DNA from: Sitta carolinensis
Taxonomy: Eukaryota; Chordata; Aves; Passeriformes; Sittidae
Assembly: GCA_032173965.1 (NCBI GenBank)
Contig: CM063294.1
Span: 4,572,452-4,636,451, forward strand
DNA: 64,000 nt
Direction: 5' to 3'
Shown: piece by piece, positions 24,072 through 38,994 of the stretch
Position numbering within the stretch: position 1 is the stretch's first letter
Layout of the letters: each line of letters starts with the position of its first letter
Program-made: the position numbers and the translations under genes
The notes under the pieces: model-generated
Database searches by the model: none
What the model saw: the letters and a program-made list of their open reading frames with translations, nothing else
Told to the model about the DNA's origin: nothing

Positions 24072-24089
24072 CCCCCCCCCCCCCCCCCC
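24072..24089. repeat. Poly-C tract (18 bases)
   Basis: An uninterrupted run of 18 C, so poly-G in the TENM2 transcript sense. Homopolymeric C of this length is much rarer than poly-A/T. The true length may differ from the assembled one. Confidence 0.95.
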
Positions 24090-25413
24090 AGGGAGTTAAC
24101 AACCTATTTCTTTGAGCCACAGGTGAGAAGACTCCTAAGATCACTCAGCCTTTCTCTGGACTGCTTTCCTGTACTGATTTTCTCTGTAAACAGAGTCTAA
24201 AATCGTCCCATAAGAGTCAGAAAGAGGCACTTTCTCAAATACAGGGTCCTCACGAGGAACTACACAGGTTTTGTCCCATAAAGGGATTCTGAAATTCCAG
24301 ACAGTCCAAGTCATTACATGAATTCTTTGAATTGCAAAACTCTAGTCAAGGTCATTTGCAAATGCAAACCTTGAGTTCAATAATGTTTTAACAGAAGATG
24401 ACACAATTACAATAAAAAAATCCCCTGTTTTTATAACTCAACAGCTTTTCCCCTTGGTTATCAATTTTTAAATACAGGGCAAGGATAAAAAGTGTGCTTT
24501 TGAGAAAATTCTGAACACATAAATGTTTCAGGTCTGTTCTACTGCACAGAACAAGAAAATGCTTCCTTTAATAGTGTGATTTGATGTAATTTGCCTTATG
24601 ATTTTTCTTAAGGTACAGCAAATGCTGAACAGAAAATGGCACATATTTCATTTCGAGAAACAGAGCCAAATTCATCCCTGCATCTTTTTCATGCCCCATT
24701 GGTTTAAGTCAATTATTTTCAATGTAGCTATATCAGTGTGGAAGAGGAATAATGCAATCATGAATCAAGTCCATACTATTTTTCATGACAATTCCACTTG
24801 AGCAAAGCCTCAGATATAACCTAGTGAACCACAGATCACAGTCATATTTTATAAAATTTATTCAACAAAATGTGTTAAATAAACTTACCTGTCTGCCTGT
24901 ATCTTAGCAACTTAGCAACCCTTACAATATGAGAATGCTGGAAACAAGCCTCTGAAGTCTACAAATGCAGACTTAACTTTTAAGAATAGGTGTGCCAGCA
25001 TTGAGGGCCATAATTGCAAGAATAAATTTTGCTGAATGGTGCCATAACACACATTTTCCTGTATCTGCACCCAGCCCTTATGGGATTCCTTTATTAATGG
25101 CAGCATTTTCTAGGCTATTTGCTAGATCTGTCATGTAAATTCAATGGCAAGGATATTAAGGTTTCATTACAGGAGATACCAAAACAGAAAAGTATCCCTC
25201 AATAGCTGAAGTTTTCCATGGCCACCAGTGCCGTGTTCCATGGTTTCTGTGAACCCAGTGAAGTGAGCTGTAGAAAGGATGTGCCCTGTGGCACTGCCTC
25301 CTCCCCTCTCAGCACAGCCTCCTGCTCTGCAGCAGCCCTGCCCAGCAGAGCCCTGCACACACCATGCCTTTGTAAGAAACCATCCCCCTTGTGCACAGAG
25401 TGTGGATGTGGCA

Positions 25414-25507
25414 CCTGGGGACTTGGTTTAGTGGCAGTGCTGGGCTAAAATCAACTCAATGATTTTAGAGACCTTTTCCAACCTTAACGATCCTGTGATT
25501 GTGTGAG
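25414..25507 (+). mobile_element. CR1 LINE 3' end fragment
   Basis: The plus-strand sequence TTGGTTTAGTGGCAGTGCTG, then TCAACTCAATGATTTTAGAG, ACCTTTTCCAACCTTAACGA and TCCTGTGATTGTG matches the terminal part of avian CR1. Only about 90 bp is recognisable. Confidence 0.88.
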
Positions 25508-28500
25508 CCAAGAATGGTGCTACACTGCAGGATGGGGAAAGGAAACTTAAATCCCCAGAGAAGAATGCCAAGGAGCTGCAAGAGAACCACAGGAGCTGGT
25601 CTGCACCAGCCCTAGCCATGTGTCATACAGATGGCAATCAATCCTTAACACTGCATGGAAAACTGGTTTACACTGAGGGAGCCTGCAGTTTGCCCAGGTA
25701 AGAGCCAGGCAGCAGCTCAGCTCTGCCCAGGAAGGCACAGCCTCTGCCAGCTGTGGGACACAGGAGAGCACACGGTCACCAGGGCTGTGTGCAGCTGACA
25801 CGAGACTGGAGTAAGAAATCTGGGGTTAACCCCTGCAGCTGTAACTCTGGATTACCCCCTTGCTGCCAGCCCAGCCTGGCAAGGCACTGGAACAGTGCAG
25901 GTTTCTCTGCACTGCCTGAAGCCCTGTCAAGGGCTGCTTATTCCCCAAGAAAAATGGGAGACACGCAGGCCTTGCCACTCCAGAAATGCACCCAAACCCC
26001 ATAAAATAAACTTGGGAAGGAGCACAAATGTTCAGCAAATGTAATATCAATGCAACAGATGTGCAAAACACGATTTTAGCAATGGCTCCTGTCAAATGTC
26101 CCTGTGTTGGGTTTGTCAGAAACACTGACAAGTGCTGCAGTGAAAAAACTGAACAGCTTTTTCTATTCTCAGCAGCCCCAGCAGCACTGCCCAGGTACAC
26201 TGGCACCCTGGAGACTGAGAAAGTTCTACAATAAAGCACGAACCCCCTGTTTTTCTAGAAGAATAATATAAATTTGCCATTAGTAAGAAGTTTCCTTGGC
26301 ACAAGCACTGTGAAGGACAGTGGCTGTGGCAGAGATGCAAACCCAGTGTGCTGCAGGATGGCTCAGTGTGGAGCTGCCCCCAGACCCTGGGACTGCTCAG
26401 GCACACAAAGTGGCTCTGCTCCATCACCTCCTCTGCCAAGCTGCAAGCTTACCTGAGTTTGCCTTAAATTTTCCTTGTGGATGGCTGTACTACACTCCTG
26501 TGCAGGCTGATGATTTAGTGGTTGCCTGCTGGTATCAGAGGGAGAAGCATTTTTCCCTTCAGCGCCCGCTTTGTAAATCAATCATTAAATTATGTGCTAC
26601 TTCATTCACATTTTTTGGGACTATATCTGCCATAAGACACCTGCTGTGGTGACAACTGACAAAATATATGGAACCTGGGGAGAGGATGAGGAAAGAGAGG
26701 AAGGAGGAGGACTCTGTCTATCTTTGCAAACTGGCAGAAAGGCTCAGGCAGAGGCACACAAATGCTGTAGATTGAAGCTATTGAATTTTTCAGTAGCACA
26801 ATACACTGCATAACTTTGCTGTGGCACCAGAACACGAGCACTTAAAGAGCAATCTTCAAGGCACTAAAACAAGATATACCCAGCTGTGTTTCCATTCATA
26901 TACATCAACAAGGAAACATGTATTTTTTACACTGATTCCACAGAGAAATCAAATAATAAAAAGCTATCAAAAAAGCCTGAGTAAAATTCTACGAAAACTA
27001 GTGATCAAGAAAAATAAATCTAGCTTTATTAATCTGTATCATGGAAAGTGATTTAAAGCACCTTTGCAATGTCTTTCCAGTTTAATCTGTATCAGGTTTG
27101 GAGGGAATCACAATTGTATTGTCAAGATCAAAATATTCACTGTCTTCTCCACAAAACAACTATGAAAATTTTTAAAAGCAGTTTGGGAATGTTGACAGAG
27201 TTTTCAACATCACACTCAAATAGGTCCTGCTAACACTCACATCTCATTGTGTTTTATCTTTCTTTTTCAAGGCCTAATTTTTTCCCCCCAGTAGTCCTGT
27301 ACAAATTGCTTTCCTTGGAATTAGAATGAAGATTTCTGCAGATTCTTAGATGAGAAAACACATTATCACCACTAACACAGACACAAAGCACAACTACTCC
27401 TACACCTGACAGCACTGAAAGGAGGAGTGTGGAGTATCAGCATTAGAAGATGGATGAGTAAACCAAAGTTGGGAAAAAGCAGATTACTCTGTTCAAGCAG
27501 AGTAATTTTGAAGCTTTACCAGGAGGTTGGGATCTGATGCCTCAAAAAAAACCCAGAGAACAGAAATAACACACCGTCCTCTGACCTTCTTCTGTGAAGT
27601 TCTTTTCATCAAGTTGCAGAGAAAACAGAATAAAGTTTGTCTTCTTCCTTTCAGATCAGAGGATTAAATGTAAAGTATTATTTTTACAGCTTCTGCCACA
27701 TTAGATTGCACTTTAACTCTTTTTATTTTAAGTTGATTTGCTAATAAAAGACATTGGACTGATGACCCCAGAACCGGATATTTGCCGTTTATTCTCAGAA
27801 TAGGAATAGCACTGAAAGGTTCCTCAAGTGGTCCAGCTTCACTCCTACTCTGAAGAAATTGCTCCTTTATACTTATAAAGGATATATCTCAGCTAAAACA
27901 ATAGCAAAAAAAAAGTGACTTAACACTGAGTGTGGGCCAAGGGAGTCACACCTGATATTCTAGCAGCAACATGAATTCACTGAAAGCCATGGGCTTTGTT
28001 CCCCTCAGCAGAACCAGCTCAGAGCTGGGCAGTGCTGATTTCTACCTCCCCTCTGTTCAGCTTACAGAAGGAAAACACTGCAGGAACAGCTGCACTTTCT
28101 TCAGGCCCAGAAAATGTCCTGAAGAGCAACACCTTGCCCCACAGGACAGTAACTTGGGGTCCAGAAATAAAACTGGATAGATAAGGTTGTGCTTGGAGAG
28201 CAAGTCCTGCATCCTGAGAGACCAGAGGAGGATTTTAATTGATTTGGTAGCATCCAAGGCTACAGCCCTCTCCTTGCACAGATACCTGGGAAAATCAAAC
28301 GAGCTGGGAACAAGAGCTGAGGCAGAGCAGGACAGTGGGAAAGAAAGAACTCTAACACACCGATCCCCAAACTTCTGCTGACCCTCATCTCAAGTTTTAA
28401 TAGATTATCAGAACTCAACAAGTATGTACTGATGTTCTTCAATAAAATAGCTACAAAGTGTTAACTATTCACAAGTAAAGGTGTTGAGCTGTTAGCCAGA

Positions 28501-28643
28501 ACAAATGATTTTGCCTACTCTAAGGGAATGCACTATGAAAAGGTTGCTCCAGATGGGATATGATCGTGTAGGACTCTTTGGGAAGTGAGTGTAGTGCAGC
28601 TCACGTCATCACCCCAGCACTTGGGGGAGAAGTCTCCATTCTC

Positions 28644-28656
28644 CACACACACACAC
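28644..28656. repeat. Short CA microsatellite
   Basis: About six CA dinucleotides in an otherwise unremarkable intron stretch. Confidence 0.8.
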
Positions 28657-31600
28657 CTCTCCCCTCCTGGACTCCCTGGAACAGGCATGACTTGCCTGTC
28701 ATGCTTGGATGTCTCAACAGGCACGAGCTGTCTATCACACTTTACCACCTTGTGCTGTGATTTCTTTCTGAAGCCCAGTGAAATCCTTACATTTAGTTCT
28801 TATGATACTTTTAAATACCAGAATACAGAGGCTGATACTACTCAAAAGACACTCAAAACCAGCAGACCTAAGATCCATTTTTTACAGTAATGTAAAATAT
28901 ATACATTACTGAAACTCAGTTTAGCCATCTGGAGTGCAGGAATAATAACATTTACTTTCTCCACAGTAAAATGCTTCTAAGCTAAATTAGCATTAACTAT
29001 TATTCATCTCAATTCTTCAAAACAGTGAATCATAACCTTAACTTCAAGAATTATTTTTTAAAAAATGACTAAGTAATTTCATTGAGCAGAAAATAAAACT
29101 TTTGTCTTTCTTTTTAATTCCTCCAACTATCATTATTTACCAGATGCTAATTTAGCCTATTTACAGAAAAATCAAGTTATTTTTTTGGCTCCTCTGTGCT
29201 AGAATTAATCAGAAGCAGCATGATACCATGTTTAATTTCAATCACAGCAGCTATCGCTTTACAAATAAATAAAACTTACAAAATTTTTTACGGCTCTTAA
29301 ATCAAATGCTATTTCTTTTTTCTTAAGGAAAATAAAATTTACGATAGTGGCTTCTACACAAACTTTTGTTTAATTATGAGAGCTCCACAGAATGTGGGCT
29401 TTTTCTCAATAAAATCAAAGGGTATAAATAAAACTGCATTTTCTTAAAAGAAATAGCAATAGCTGGGTCATCAAGATGTCCAGACCCATAAGGAAATACA
29501 ATCTGGGGGGTAGAGGAGGGAAAAAAAATGATTAAAAGTAATCTATGAACCTTAGGACAAGTGCTATGGAGTGGTACATGGAACTCCTTTTGTAGATCTG
29601 GGACTCACTTATTTCAGTTTAAGCTGGGAAAGCTGGTTATCAATTTTCTGGCTAGATTTCATGTGAGGACAGCAGCACTGGCCCCACCTGCCAGTCCCTG
29701 GCTGGGCCAGAGTGCTGTTTGTTTGGTGGCATGGTGTCCCAGCCCGTCCCAGGCTGGATGGTGCCGGCAGGAATGGATGGCCACGGCCACCTGAGCCTGC
29801 ACTGGGGGCTGAGGGGGGCAAACCCCTGCTCAGCCTCCTGCCTGCCCCCAGCCCAGCTTACAGGGGGGCTGATTCACCTTCAGCCAGGGAACAGAGAGCA
29901 AACTGGCCTGCAAAGCTTCAGACGTGTCCAAGGATCCTTCAGCTCGAGTTCCGCCAGCCACGGGCGGGTTTTAAACCCATTCTGTCAAGGTGAGAGTTAG
30001 AGGCACAAACTGCCTTGTCCTAAATATCTTGTGCTTAAAGACCCTCCCAGGTGCCCTCTGTCACACCAGCCTGCACAGGGAAGGGTGGCTTGGTGCAGAC
30101 CCAGCTGCTCTGCACATCTGTTCGAGAGCCTGGATTTAGTGCTCAGTGACCCTCCAGCCACACTTAAACCTACCCAGAGCACTGCACTGAGCCTGCAGTA
30201 ACAAAGGGTCTGAGGAACATTCCTCCTCATAAAGGAGTACAATTTTATTATTCATTACAAGTACTGGTGGCAATATGTACCAGATTCCTCCAAAATACTG
30301 AATGCTTCAAGATGCTGCAAATTTCACAAAAGAAAATAAAACTATTTCCAATTACTGTCACAGCTATTTTTATAAACTTCTCCCCTGCTGCAGAAAAGTT
30401 TAAACAAACTATGATAAACTTTCCCATTCCTGACTTTATCGACATGTACATTTCTAACAAACTTCAGAACAGTACACATGGGCAATTTTCAAGAATGGGC
30501 CTGGGGTACAACTCTAAAGAAATACATGAAATAAGCGAGCTAAAAAGTAGGGAAAATATTTTTTATAGTTTCTGCCAGCTCATTGTAATATTTATTTTTA
30601 GCACATCACAAAGTACTATCTGGACATGACTTAAGAGACTCTAGTAGCACACAACAAAAAGCAGATGAAAGAAATCAGTAAAATCTGTACAGAAATCAGT
30701 TCAATTTGTACTATCAATACACATAAACACAATAAGCAAGCTAGACACATGTAAAATATAATTCTGTCTACTACAAATTTGGCCTTTTCATAATCTGCAG
30801 CCCAAACTCTATTATGATCTTGCCATTTCAATCCAGACCTTTGACTTCCACAAAAAAGGCTTTAGGGAAAAACTGCTTATATTTAGAAAAAGCTTTGAAA
30901 GGTAAAACTACCATAGAATAACATTATCTTTATCTTAGCAGACTAGTCAGAGAGTTCAAACTGAAATGGCATTTCATGCTCAGCAATGTCTCCATTCGTA
31001 AATGGCACGTGGGGCATTTCTAGGACTGGAACCAGGGATTAATGATTGCAGGATTGCCAGCTCTCGAGCTGACAAAGGGGATATTCTCATGGAAGTGACA
31101 CACACGGGTTCCAGAGGCCTCTCCAGCCCAGGGCTGGCACTGATAAATTGTGTGACTTACTAAAGACTGAGCACTCTGCACAGTGCATGTTGGCACAAAT
31201 GACATCTAACAAAGGCTGCCCAGCAGAGGAGGCTGGGAAGAAGCCCCATGGCCTTACAGATCCTGCAAGTGGGGAGGAAGCATCTAGGATTGGTGTGTCC
31301 CTTCAGCCAAGAAAGGACATGACTGGTTTGAAATTTCCAGCCAAAGGAAACAAAGATTCGCCATTACCTTCCACACAATTGCAAATCTTCACCTACCAGT
31401 ACTGTGTGCCTGAGCACTGGAAGTGAGACAGCTGAGGAGTGAGTGCTGACAGGAACCAAACTGCTTTCAAAGCCATTCTCCTGCCCTCTGATCAGCAACT
31501 CTTTCATCAAAAGATTTTCATGAGCAATGTTACTAAGCAAAGTGAAAGACTGAATTTCTGCCACCTCCAAATCCCCAAATCTTAACATTTGGTGTTGGTG

Positions 31601-34600
31601 GCCTGTTTTGCCTTGCAAGAAATTACAAAAATCTTTTTTCTCTGAAAAGAGAAAGACTTGGGGTCACACAGTAAAACTGAATTAAAAAAAAAATCACTAA
31701 TTTTGTCTAACAGCATTCACACAGATGCTTACTGGTGATCTGCTGTATTCAGTACTTTACCCACGTGTCAAACCCCTGAACGCTGAACTAAGGAAACTGC
31801 TTTTCACAGCTGTAAAAAATATTGACGATTCCAGAGTCACCACTATACTCAAGAAAAAGCAAGGTGTGCAGTACATGCAGCCATTACCTCTTTTGCAAAC
31901 AGCTCTGGGATTGTCAGAATATGCAAGTTGTAGCACTCAGCAGAAACTCTTAATGGAGAGCATTTAAAACAAAACCTGCTGAAAGTATGTAAAGGGTAGC
32001 TTACAGCTGAAGAATGGAAATATGTTCAGAGAACTGGAATTCCTAAGCTTTGCTTTGGACCTTTCTATTAGCAAAAGCAAAGATCTGTGCTCAGAATAAA
32101 GCTCCATACTCAACAGGTAACCAATAAGATGGATTTTATGGAGGCAGCCCAAGGCCTTGTGCTGCCCCATCCCTGGGAAATGATTCCTCATCAGTGACCC
32201 ACACTGCTCTCAGCTCCCAGGCAAAGGCACCCACTGTGCAAGCTGGAAATATCCAAGGTCCCAGCAGAGCTGCCAGAGCAGGATTTGCAGCACAATCCAC
32301 AGCCTGTAGTTCATGCTTTTCCTGTGACTCTGGGCCCTGCTAGAGGAGTGCCAGAGTGAGCCTTGGGACTGCATGGATTGTTCCAGCAGGCTGCACTGCC
32401 TGCTGCCCTGAACCCCCAGCTGCTCTGCACTGGGAACTGCTCCCCTCAAAACCCCACCACTGCTCACAGCAGCTCCTGAAAGGTCTCCTCCTTCAGACCT
32501 GAGCTGAAATGCAGGTTGTCATGCTGACAGCTTTGAAATGGTATCCAGGAATTCCAAATTCATTGAAACAGTGAATTCTGTACTAAATATTTGCTTCTCA
32601 GATCATGGGCAACCCAGGAAAACAGCACATTGAAACAGACACAGAGGCAAAGCAGAGAAAATTCCCACTGCTCAGGTACCTGCTGTATATTTGGTACTCC
32701 AGGAGTGCCAAAGCAATGTTAAGCAAATTGCACTGTGTTTAAAAAGCCTTTTTCTGTTCTAGCTGTTTACAGTTTTCTAATGGTAAATATGGGAGAAAAG
32801 ATGAATGATTTATGAATGCTTATTATAAAAAGTCAAACAACATATTAAAACAATACTTCATAGCATGGGGAAATGGAGTTAAGCAGACCACTTTCATGGT
32901 GACTTTTACAAACAGGAAATACATAGATTTTTGACAGGGAAAAGAAAAATCTAAAGTTTAAGAGAATGGTGTTAAATGTTGTTAAACCTTTATTTGGCCT
33001 ACAGCAAAAGATAAAGCTCAATTCTGTCAGGGATCAAAAAGAAAAAAAAAAAAAACTAAAGAGATGAAAACCACGGATTTTTAACTTTACTAATTCTCCT
33101 TTACAAATATTCTCAGATGAGACTGAGTGAAACCCTCCACTGGGCTACATCCTGAAAACAAAACTATTTCCAGTCTCTCTGTTAATATAAGAGTGGGCAG
33201 TGCTGATCAAGAGACAGAAAAACGGTCGAGGAGTAGGATGGATGCTCCTGTTTTCCTGAACATCTGAGTTCCCTGCTCCCCTTTCCTTCAAGGAAGGAAC
33301 AGCAACCCTTTTCCTTCCTTGCTGCAGGTGTAATGGACGGCACTTGCCCACGGCTGCTCAGGCAATTGCCCTGACCCAGTTGTGCAGGGAAATAACGAGC
33401 CCCTGAATTGACTAAGGGGACAAGGACAGAAAAAAAAAAAATTGGCTAAGGGAGCACATCAGCAGCTGGAGGAGCATCCTCAGGTGGTGCTCAAGGAGCA
33501 TGTGTATTTTAATTTGTAGCTCATTTACTGCTATAGGACAGAAGTTTAGGACATGCCATGGAGGACAAGATGGCAATCCAAGCAAAGAAAGGGAAAACAA
33601 CTTTGCTGTATTTCTGAGAACAAATAGCTGTCTCTACCACCACATCATTGTTTTACTATTACCAGCTAATACAACAGCAGACTGAGAGTGCAGCTGCGGT
33701 CCACAGAATATTTGGCATTTCTGGCCCAAGCATAATCCCTCAAGTAATGAAAACCCTATTTCTATTTCTGCATCCTCGCTACTCTTCATACTGAAGAGGC
33801 TGCGTCTGTCTCCCATTTATTGAAGCTTATTCTTCATCTAGACAGCCAGAGCTGGTTTGTATTTGAAATTAGGTTTTAAATCACCATTTTTCTATTATTT
33901 GTTTTAGGATTTTCAGGAAGCCTCCAGAGGTGGGGAAAAATTCCTCTGGTTGGAAAAGACTAATACTCTCCATGAACCAAGCACCAAATCCCTAAACGCT
34001 TGTATAAGAACTTCGATGTTTTTAAAGTTCAGATTCTGGCCATGAAGACAAGGTGATAAGAGTTAAAATTATATAAAAAGTGTTTTTTAAAAAGGTCAAC
34101 CCGCTACAAGAGTAAGACTGATCAGATCCCTGAGCTTTTCTTAATGAGCAGACTCCATTATGGTCTCTCTTTTCTCATGTGGTTGGAGTTTCGTGTTTCA
34201 GTGATTAATGTATTCTCAAGATGTAAAAGGGGGACATACATGAAGAAAGAAATAACGGGTAAAATAAATTTTTGGCTCAATAAATCATACAAGCCTAAAT
34301 TGCATCTCTTTTCTCTTGCTGCCCCCTGCTACCCTGTGGCCAGTTTCAACAGGATTCTGTTTTCAGCTCCCAGATCTGCTCCACTTTCCAACAGGCACAG
34401 CTCTCTCTGTGGAAAAGGCTCGGATGCTAAAGGCACAGTAACCCATCACCATGAGGGGCTTTGGTGCTGCATTTCCCAGCTCTGGTAATTGTTAGTGTGC
34501 CTGCTGTAAAATTGTTTCACTTCCCTTTCAGTCGAAGGTTCTTTTGCATTTTCCACAGACCAGCAAAGATGTCACAAGTTCCTATCTGCTCTTATATTAC

Positions 34601-36064
34601 CTTGGGATACTTGCTATGTACTCCTGACATTTCTCTAGCATTCATTAATTTTCTCAGCATATCAAGCACTATTTACCTCTCTTTTAAAGCCTTTAATAAC
34701 TGAACCCAGAAATTCTCTAGTGACAGTGCAGTCTGACAGAAGTGTCTTCCTTCTGCAAAAGAAAACATTACCCTCACACCTCCAATTCCAGCTGTCAGGA
34801 GCAAAACCTGAGTTTGTTGACAACCCTGCCTTGGATTGAACTAGCTCCCCTGGAATTACAGAGGGGTTTCATGGCTTCCCTATTTAGGAGGCAAAGCTAC
34901 AGCAAAAAGACCCTAATTGAAAAATGGAATCTCTTGATTACAGCAGGATGGCTTTGGACCCACTGTGAGCACAGCTGCACTGCAATCAGCTCCTGGGAAG
35001 GTGGATCCTGAGCACCAGCAGTGGCTCCCTGCACTGCTGCAGCCAGCACAGAGGGCTCTGAGCAGCCCTGCACCCCCTGCTCATTCCTCACCCTCGGCTG
35101 CAGCCACCTGTGCCTCGCAGAACGTAGGGAGCCTCTTGCAGGAGACAAGTGAATGGAAAGAAGAAGATGCAAATATGCAGAGAATACAGAAGAGAACAGT
35201 GCACTGCACCCAAATTTAAGCAAAACACCTGTTAACATGCAGGGATGAGCAGCATACATGGAACAGACTGTCTGACCTTTCCAAGAGTCTTGTCTACTCC
35301 AAGCTGATTCCTGCAAGACAAGTAAGGTGACACAGACACAGAGACACCCTGTCATCCAGCACGTGGGGAACCTGCTCTGCCACACTGGCAGCAGGATGGA
35401 AAAACATCTTCTATTCTCTGGCTTTTCTCAGAAAGTATTTAGTAAGAAAAATGTTGGAGGAAATCAGCTGATCAACCAACCAGCAAATTAAAATAAAGCT
35501 TGAAATTCAATTAACTGCAGCACTGCTATGCATTATGTATAATACCTCTTAAAAATTAAATAGGACACAGAGGGATAAATCTGGACACCCCAGAGAAGAA
35601 AACAAAGTAAACCTAGGGCATATTTACAGTTTTAGGTGAGGTTCTGTAAGATCAAAATTAGAGAATGAAATTCCTTTTCCATTCAGGAACTGCATTAATA
35701 CAAATGCTTGCCTTTTCTAGTAATTATTTAGTAATAGCCCAGATAAAGACATTAAGAGTGTTTCATAATCACACAGTGGGGTTCAATACTGATTCTCTCA
35801 TTATCAAATCTGCTCAACATACAAGTCAAAACATGATTTTTCTAACCAACTACATTCTTCATTTTGGCATTGTAATCCAAGCTTCCAATGTCAGAAACGA
35901 TTATGAGAAATTAAGAGAGAGTTTGCTGACTATAAAGTATACATGCACCAGTCCAAAAGGGAGCCCCTCCTTCCTATGCACATTGCTCTAATAAACAGAA
36001 TCATCTTTGGCCTGCCTCTACCCATTCAAAGCAGTCTGCTGGAACCCACAGGTCATGAAGAAGA

Positions 36065-36186
36065 TAAAGCCACACAAAATCTCTCTCCTTGGAGATCTAC
36101 AAGAGCAGAGTGGACATAAGAGATGACCCATTTGGAGCAAAAGAGACACCCAGAGGTCCCTTCCAACACAAATCATCCTATAACCT
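36065..36186 (+). mobile_element. CR1 LINE 3' end fragment, divergent
   Basis: TCCTTGGAGATCTACAAGAG, then GACCCATTTGGAGCA, and finally CCAGAGGTCCCTTCCAACAC followed by AAATCATCCTATAA resemble the last ~120 bp of avian CR1 in plus orientation. It is more diverged than the fragment at 8184. Confidence 0.75.
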
Positions 36187-38970
36187 TGCAAACCCAAATC
36201 TGGAGAGCAAAATTTGTCCCAGGGGTCAGACAGGTTGTCACAGAAGATGTCATTTTTCCTGTTTATAGCTACAAGGCTATCTTGTAAGGAATTAATAACA
36301 AGGCACAACATCACACAAATTTGGAGTATTAAGTGTTCAAACTCTCTGACCTTGGCAAGTCAATGACTTTATTACTGGACACACAGAATATATATGATGG
36401 CTGGGATCTGAGTGGCGACACGAGAAGGCAGGTCAAAGTGTGATGCAGCAAGACTACATAAAATTAAGCCCTGAATAAACAAAATCTGAAATTAACCTGA
36501 AAACTATCTTGAACAGGTTTTAAATCACTGAGAGGAATTCATCCCATTATATTATATGGTGAATAAAGGTTTCTGTAATATGTCATTTCTCTTCCAATTT
36601 GTTCAACTTCTTTTGCTCCATAAATTCCCTGCTCTGTTACCCTGTCTTATTATTTTCACAAATTGAATTTAATTCCAATTTTTTTATTTTATCTTCCTTC
36701 AAGTTCCTTGAATATTCTCTTGTCTCTGTAGTACACTTTAGTATTTTTATTTCTCTGTTTTTTTCCCATTGCATTCATAATGCTGCTTTAAGAGTTACAT
36801 TAGCCACACTTAAAAATCCATGTCAGATCTTTCAAGACTGAAAGATATTGTCTATGAACTCATAGAGCAATAATTCTATTCCTAAAGGCAAATACGTACT
36901 GCTATACTTAAATAAAATCCATAAGCACACTAAGTGCAAAACAACACAGTGAGTCAACAAAGAAACACAGCAACAAATAATCAATATAAATGAATCTATA
37001 AATGATCAACTGGTGATCTCAACCTAAATAACTGCTAAGAAAGCAATGTTTCCCTAGGAAGAAATGAGACATTTTACACTGATATTGAACATTGACTTTT
37101 CAGAAAGAATGACCACAGGTTTATTTGATAGGTATCTCTGACTTGGCATTATGTTAGCAAAATTTAATCTTCAATATCCCTTATGCTTACCCTTCCCCTG
37201 AAAAACGGCCTCATCTCAGTTTGTTGGGCTGGGTTATAAAGCATGTCTCACTAAAATATCTCAACGCTTTTTCATCATTTCCCCCCCTAACTTCCTGCAA
37301 GTCTCATTTTGCATCTACTTATCTCTGCTATCTCTTTGCCCTGACAAGACTTCATAGCTGTGATTCTGGGATTAAATCCTAGACCACTAAAAAATTCATA
37401 ATATTAGGTATTTGCACTGATGAAAGTGAGAATAGGCTCTGTCACAGAGCCATCATGAAATCCAGCATATTTTCTAGTCTAGTTTGTGCATGGGAGGATG
37501 GCAAGGGCACTTGAAGCACAACCTGTACTTCACAACTGAGAGAAAAAAGAGAAAACCACCTGTGAGGAAGCCATTCTTACAGCTGAGACTAAAAACCCCC
37601 AAAATTTCTGTTATATAAATAATGACTGCAGTAATAAATTACTAATTGTAAACAGCATCTCTCTATAATATCTGGTTCTGTCTTGTCACATCCCACTGCT
37701 CATTTCTGTGGCACTAACCTTGGCCAAGCAGATGTTTTGGGCACTGCAGCCACAGCCAGGACAGCGAGCATCAGCCAGGCAGTTGTGTTTCTTTACTCAA
37801 GTTCAAAGCATATATTTTAACAGCTCCTGGGGAGCACTACCAGCACGTGTGAAAGTTTCCTCAGACCCATCCTAGATTGTGCTGTGCAATTTGCATTAAC
37901 AACCCAAAACGTGCCCTGAAAACACAACTCCAGTGACACATGAAAGAGAACATTCTGTGATCCTCTCTGTCCCCTGTCTCCTGCCAAGGCTGCAGAGGAT
38001 GCTCAGCCTGGTAGCTGAGCAAGAAAGGTTTTCAATTGCCAGAGCTGAGCCAAGCACATGATAGCACTTTGAGAGGCATGGGAACATTGGTCTCATTCCA
38101 GTTTCAAGTGCTGAGTTTTGTGGTATGAAAATGTCCCAGAGACAAAGAACTGCCCAGGCTGTGAGTCTGCCCCTCCACACTGAAATCCTCTTCTCCCTGG
38201 GATCTCTGCTAGGCAAAACAACACTACATTGGCTTTCCTTGGAACAAATCTGCAGATCAAGATTTTGCTTTTGACTCAGGAAAAGCCCAGGAAAACAACA
38301 CCCAAGTAATTTCATGTCAAAATCCTGTTCTTTGTGGCATTAAGCATATAGTGCAGCTGGAGCAGCTTGTCTCCAGAACTGTCCTGGTAACAGAATGAAT
38401 CTCTCACACCTTTGGACTGTGGAATAGGAAAGGACACTTTGTAGACTAAAAAGCCACATCTGAATTTCCTGGACACAGGCACCAAAATTCCCAATGCTAG
38501 CACCTATTTTTTTATGGAATGAAGCCAGATGCTTTTTCCTAAAATTTCTCAGAGGTAGCATCAGATGAGCTTAGTGAGCTACTACCACGCTTTTCTCACT
38601 CAGATTGACTGATAGCAGTCAATAAGAATCACTGAATGTGTGACATGTAAAATATGACAGGCATATTCTAAAATTTAATTATTGCCCCTAACTGACACCT
38701 ATTTTCAATGCAAATTTAAGAACAGAACCTTCTGTCATCAGCTAATCTTGCAAGATGCAGCGTTCCCTCGGTTTACATTGATTTCAAGTGAATGTGATTG
38801 CAGTGATTGGCAGCCAGATGCCCTCTGCCTCTCAGAGGTTCCAGCTTTGCATGATTTTCCCTTTTTCAGTCTTGCTTTCCAAAACGTCTAGCAAATTTGA
38901 TTTCAGTGAAGTCTGGACAAGACAAAGGCTGTGGTTTTCTGACTCCACAGGTAATAAACAATTGCAACAT

Positions 38971-38994
38971 AAAAAAAAAAAAAAAAAAAAAAAA
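38971..38994. repeat. Poly-A tract (24 bases)
   Basis: An uninterrupted run of 24 A. It could be a retroposition tail, but no recognisable element or duplicated target site was seen on either side. Confidence 0.95.

Larger units (their letters stand above)
8441..25413. other. Intron stretch without recognised gene
   Basis: About 17 kb of AT-rich sequence with homopolymer and short TA tracts (10884-10900, 19630-19645), the T-rich run at 22596 and the poly-C at 24072. The longest open frame besides these (13845-14291 minus, 148 codons) shows no recognised family. No clear transposon was seen. Confidence 0.7.

Noticed and set aside
34897..35385. 162-codon minus-strand open frame
   Set aside because: No recognised domain and no plausible splice phase with the TENM2 exons.
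38971..38994. Poly-A as the tail of a processed pseudogene
   Set aside because: No recognisable coding remnant or target-site duplication next to it.
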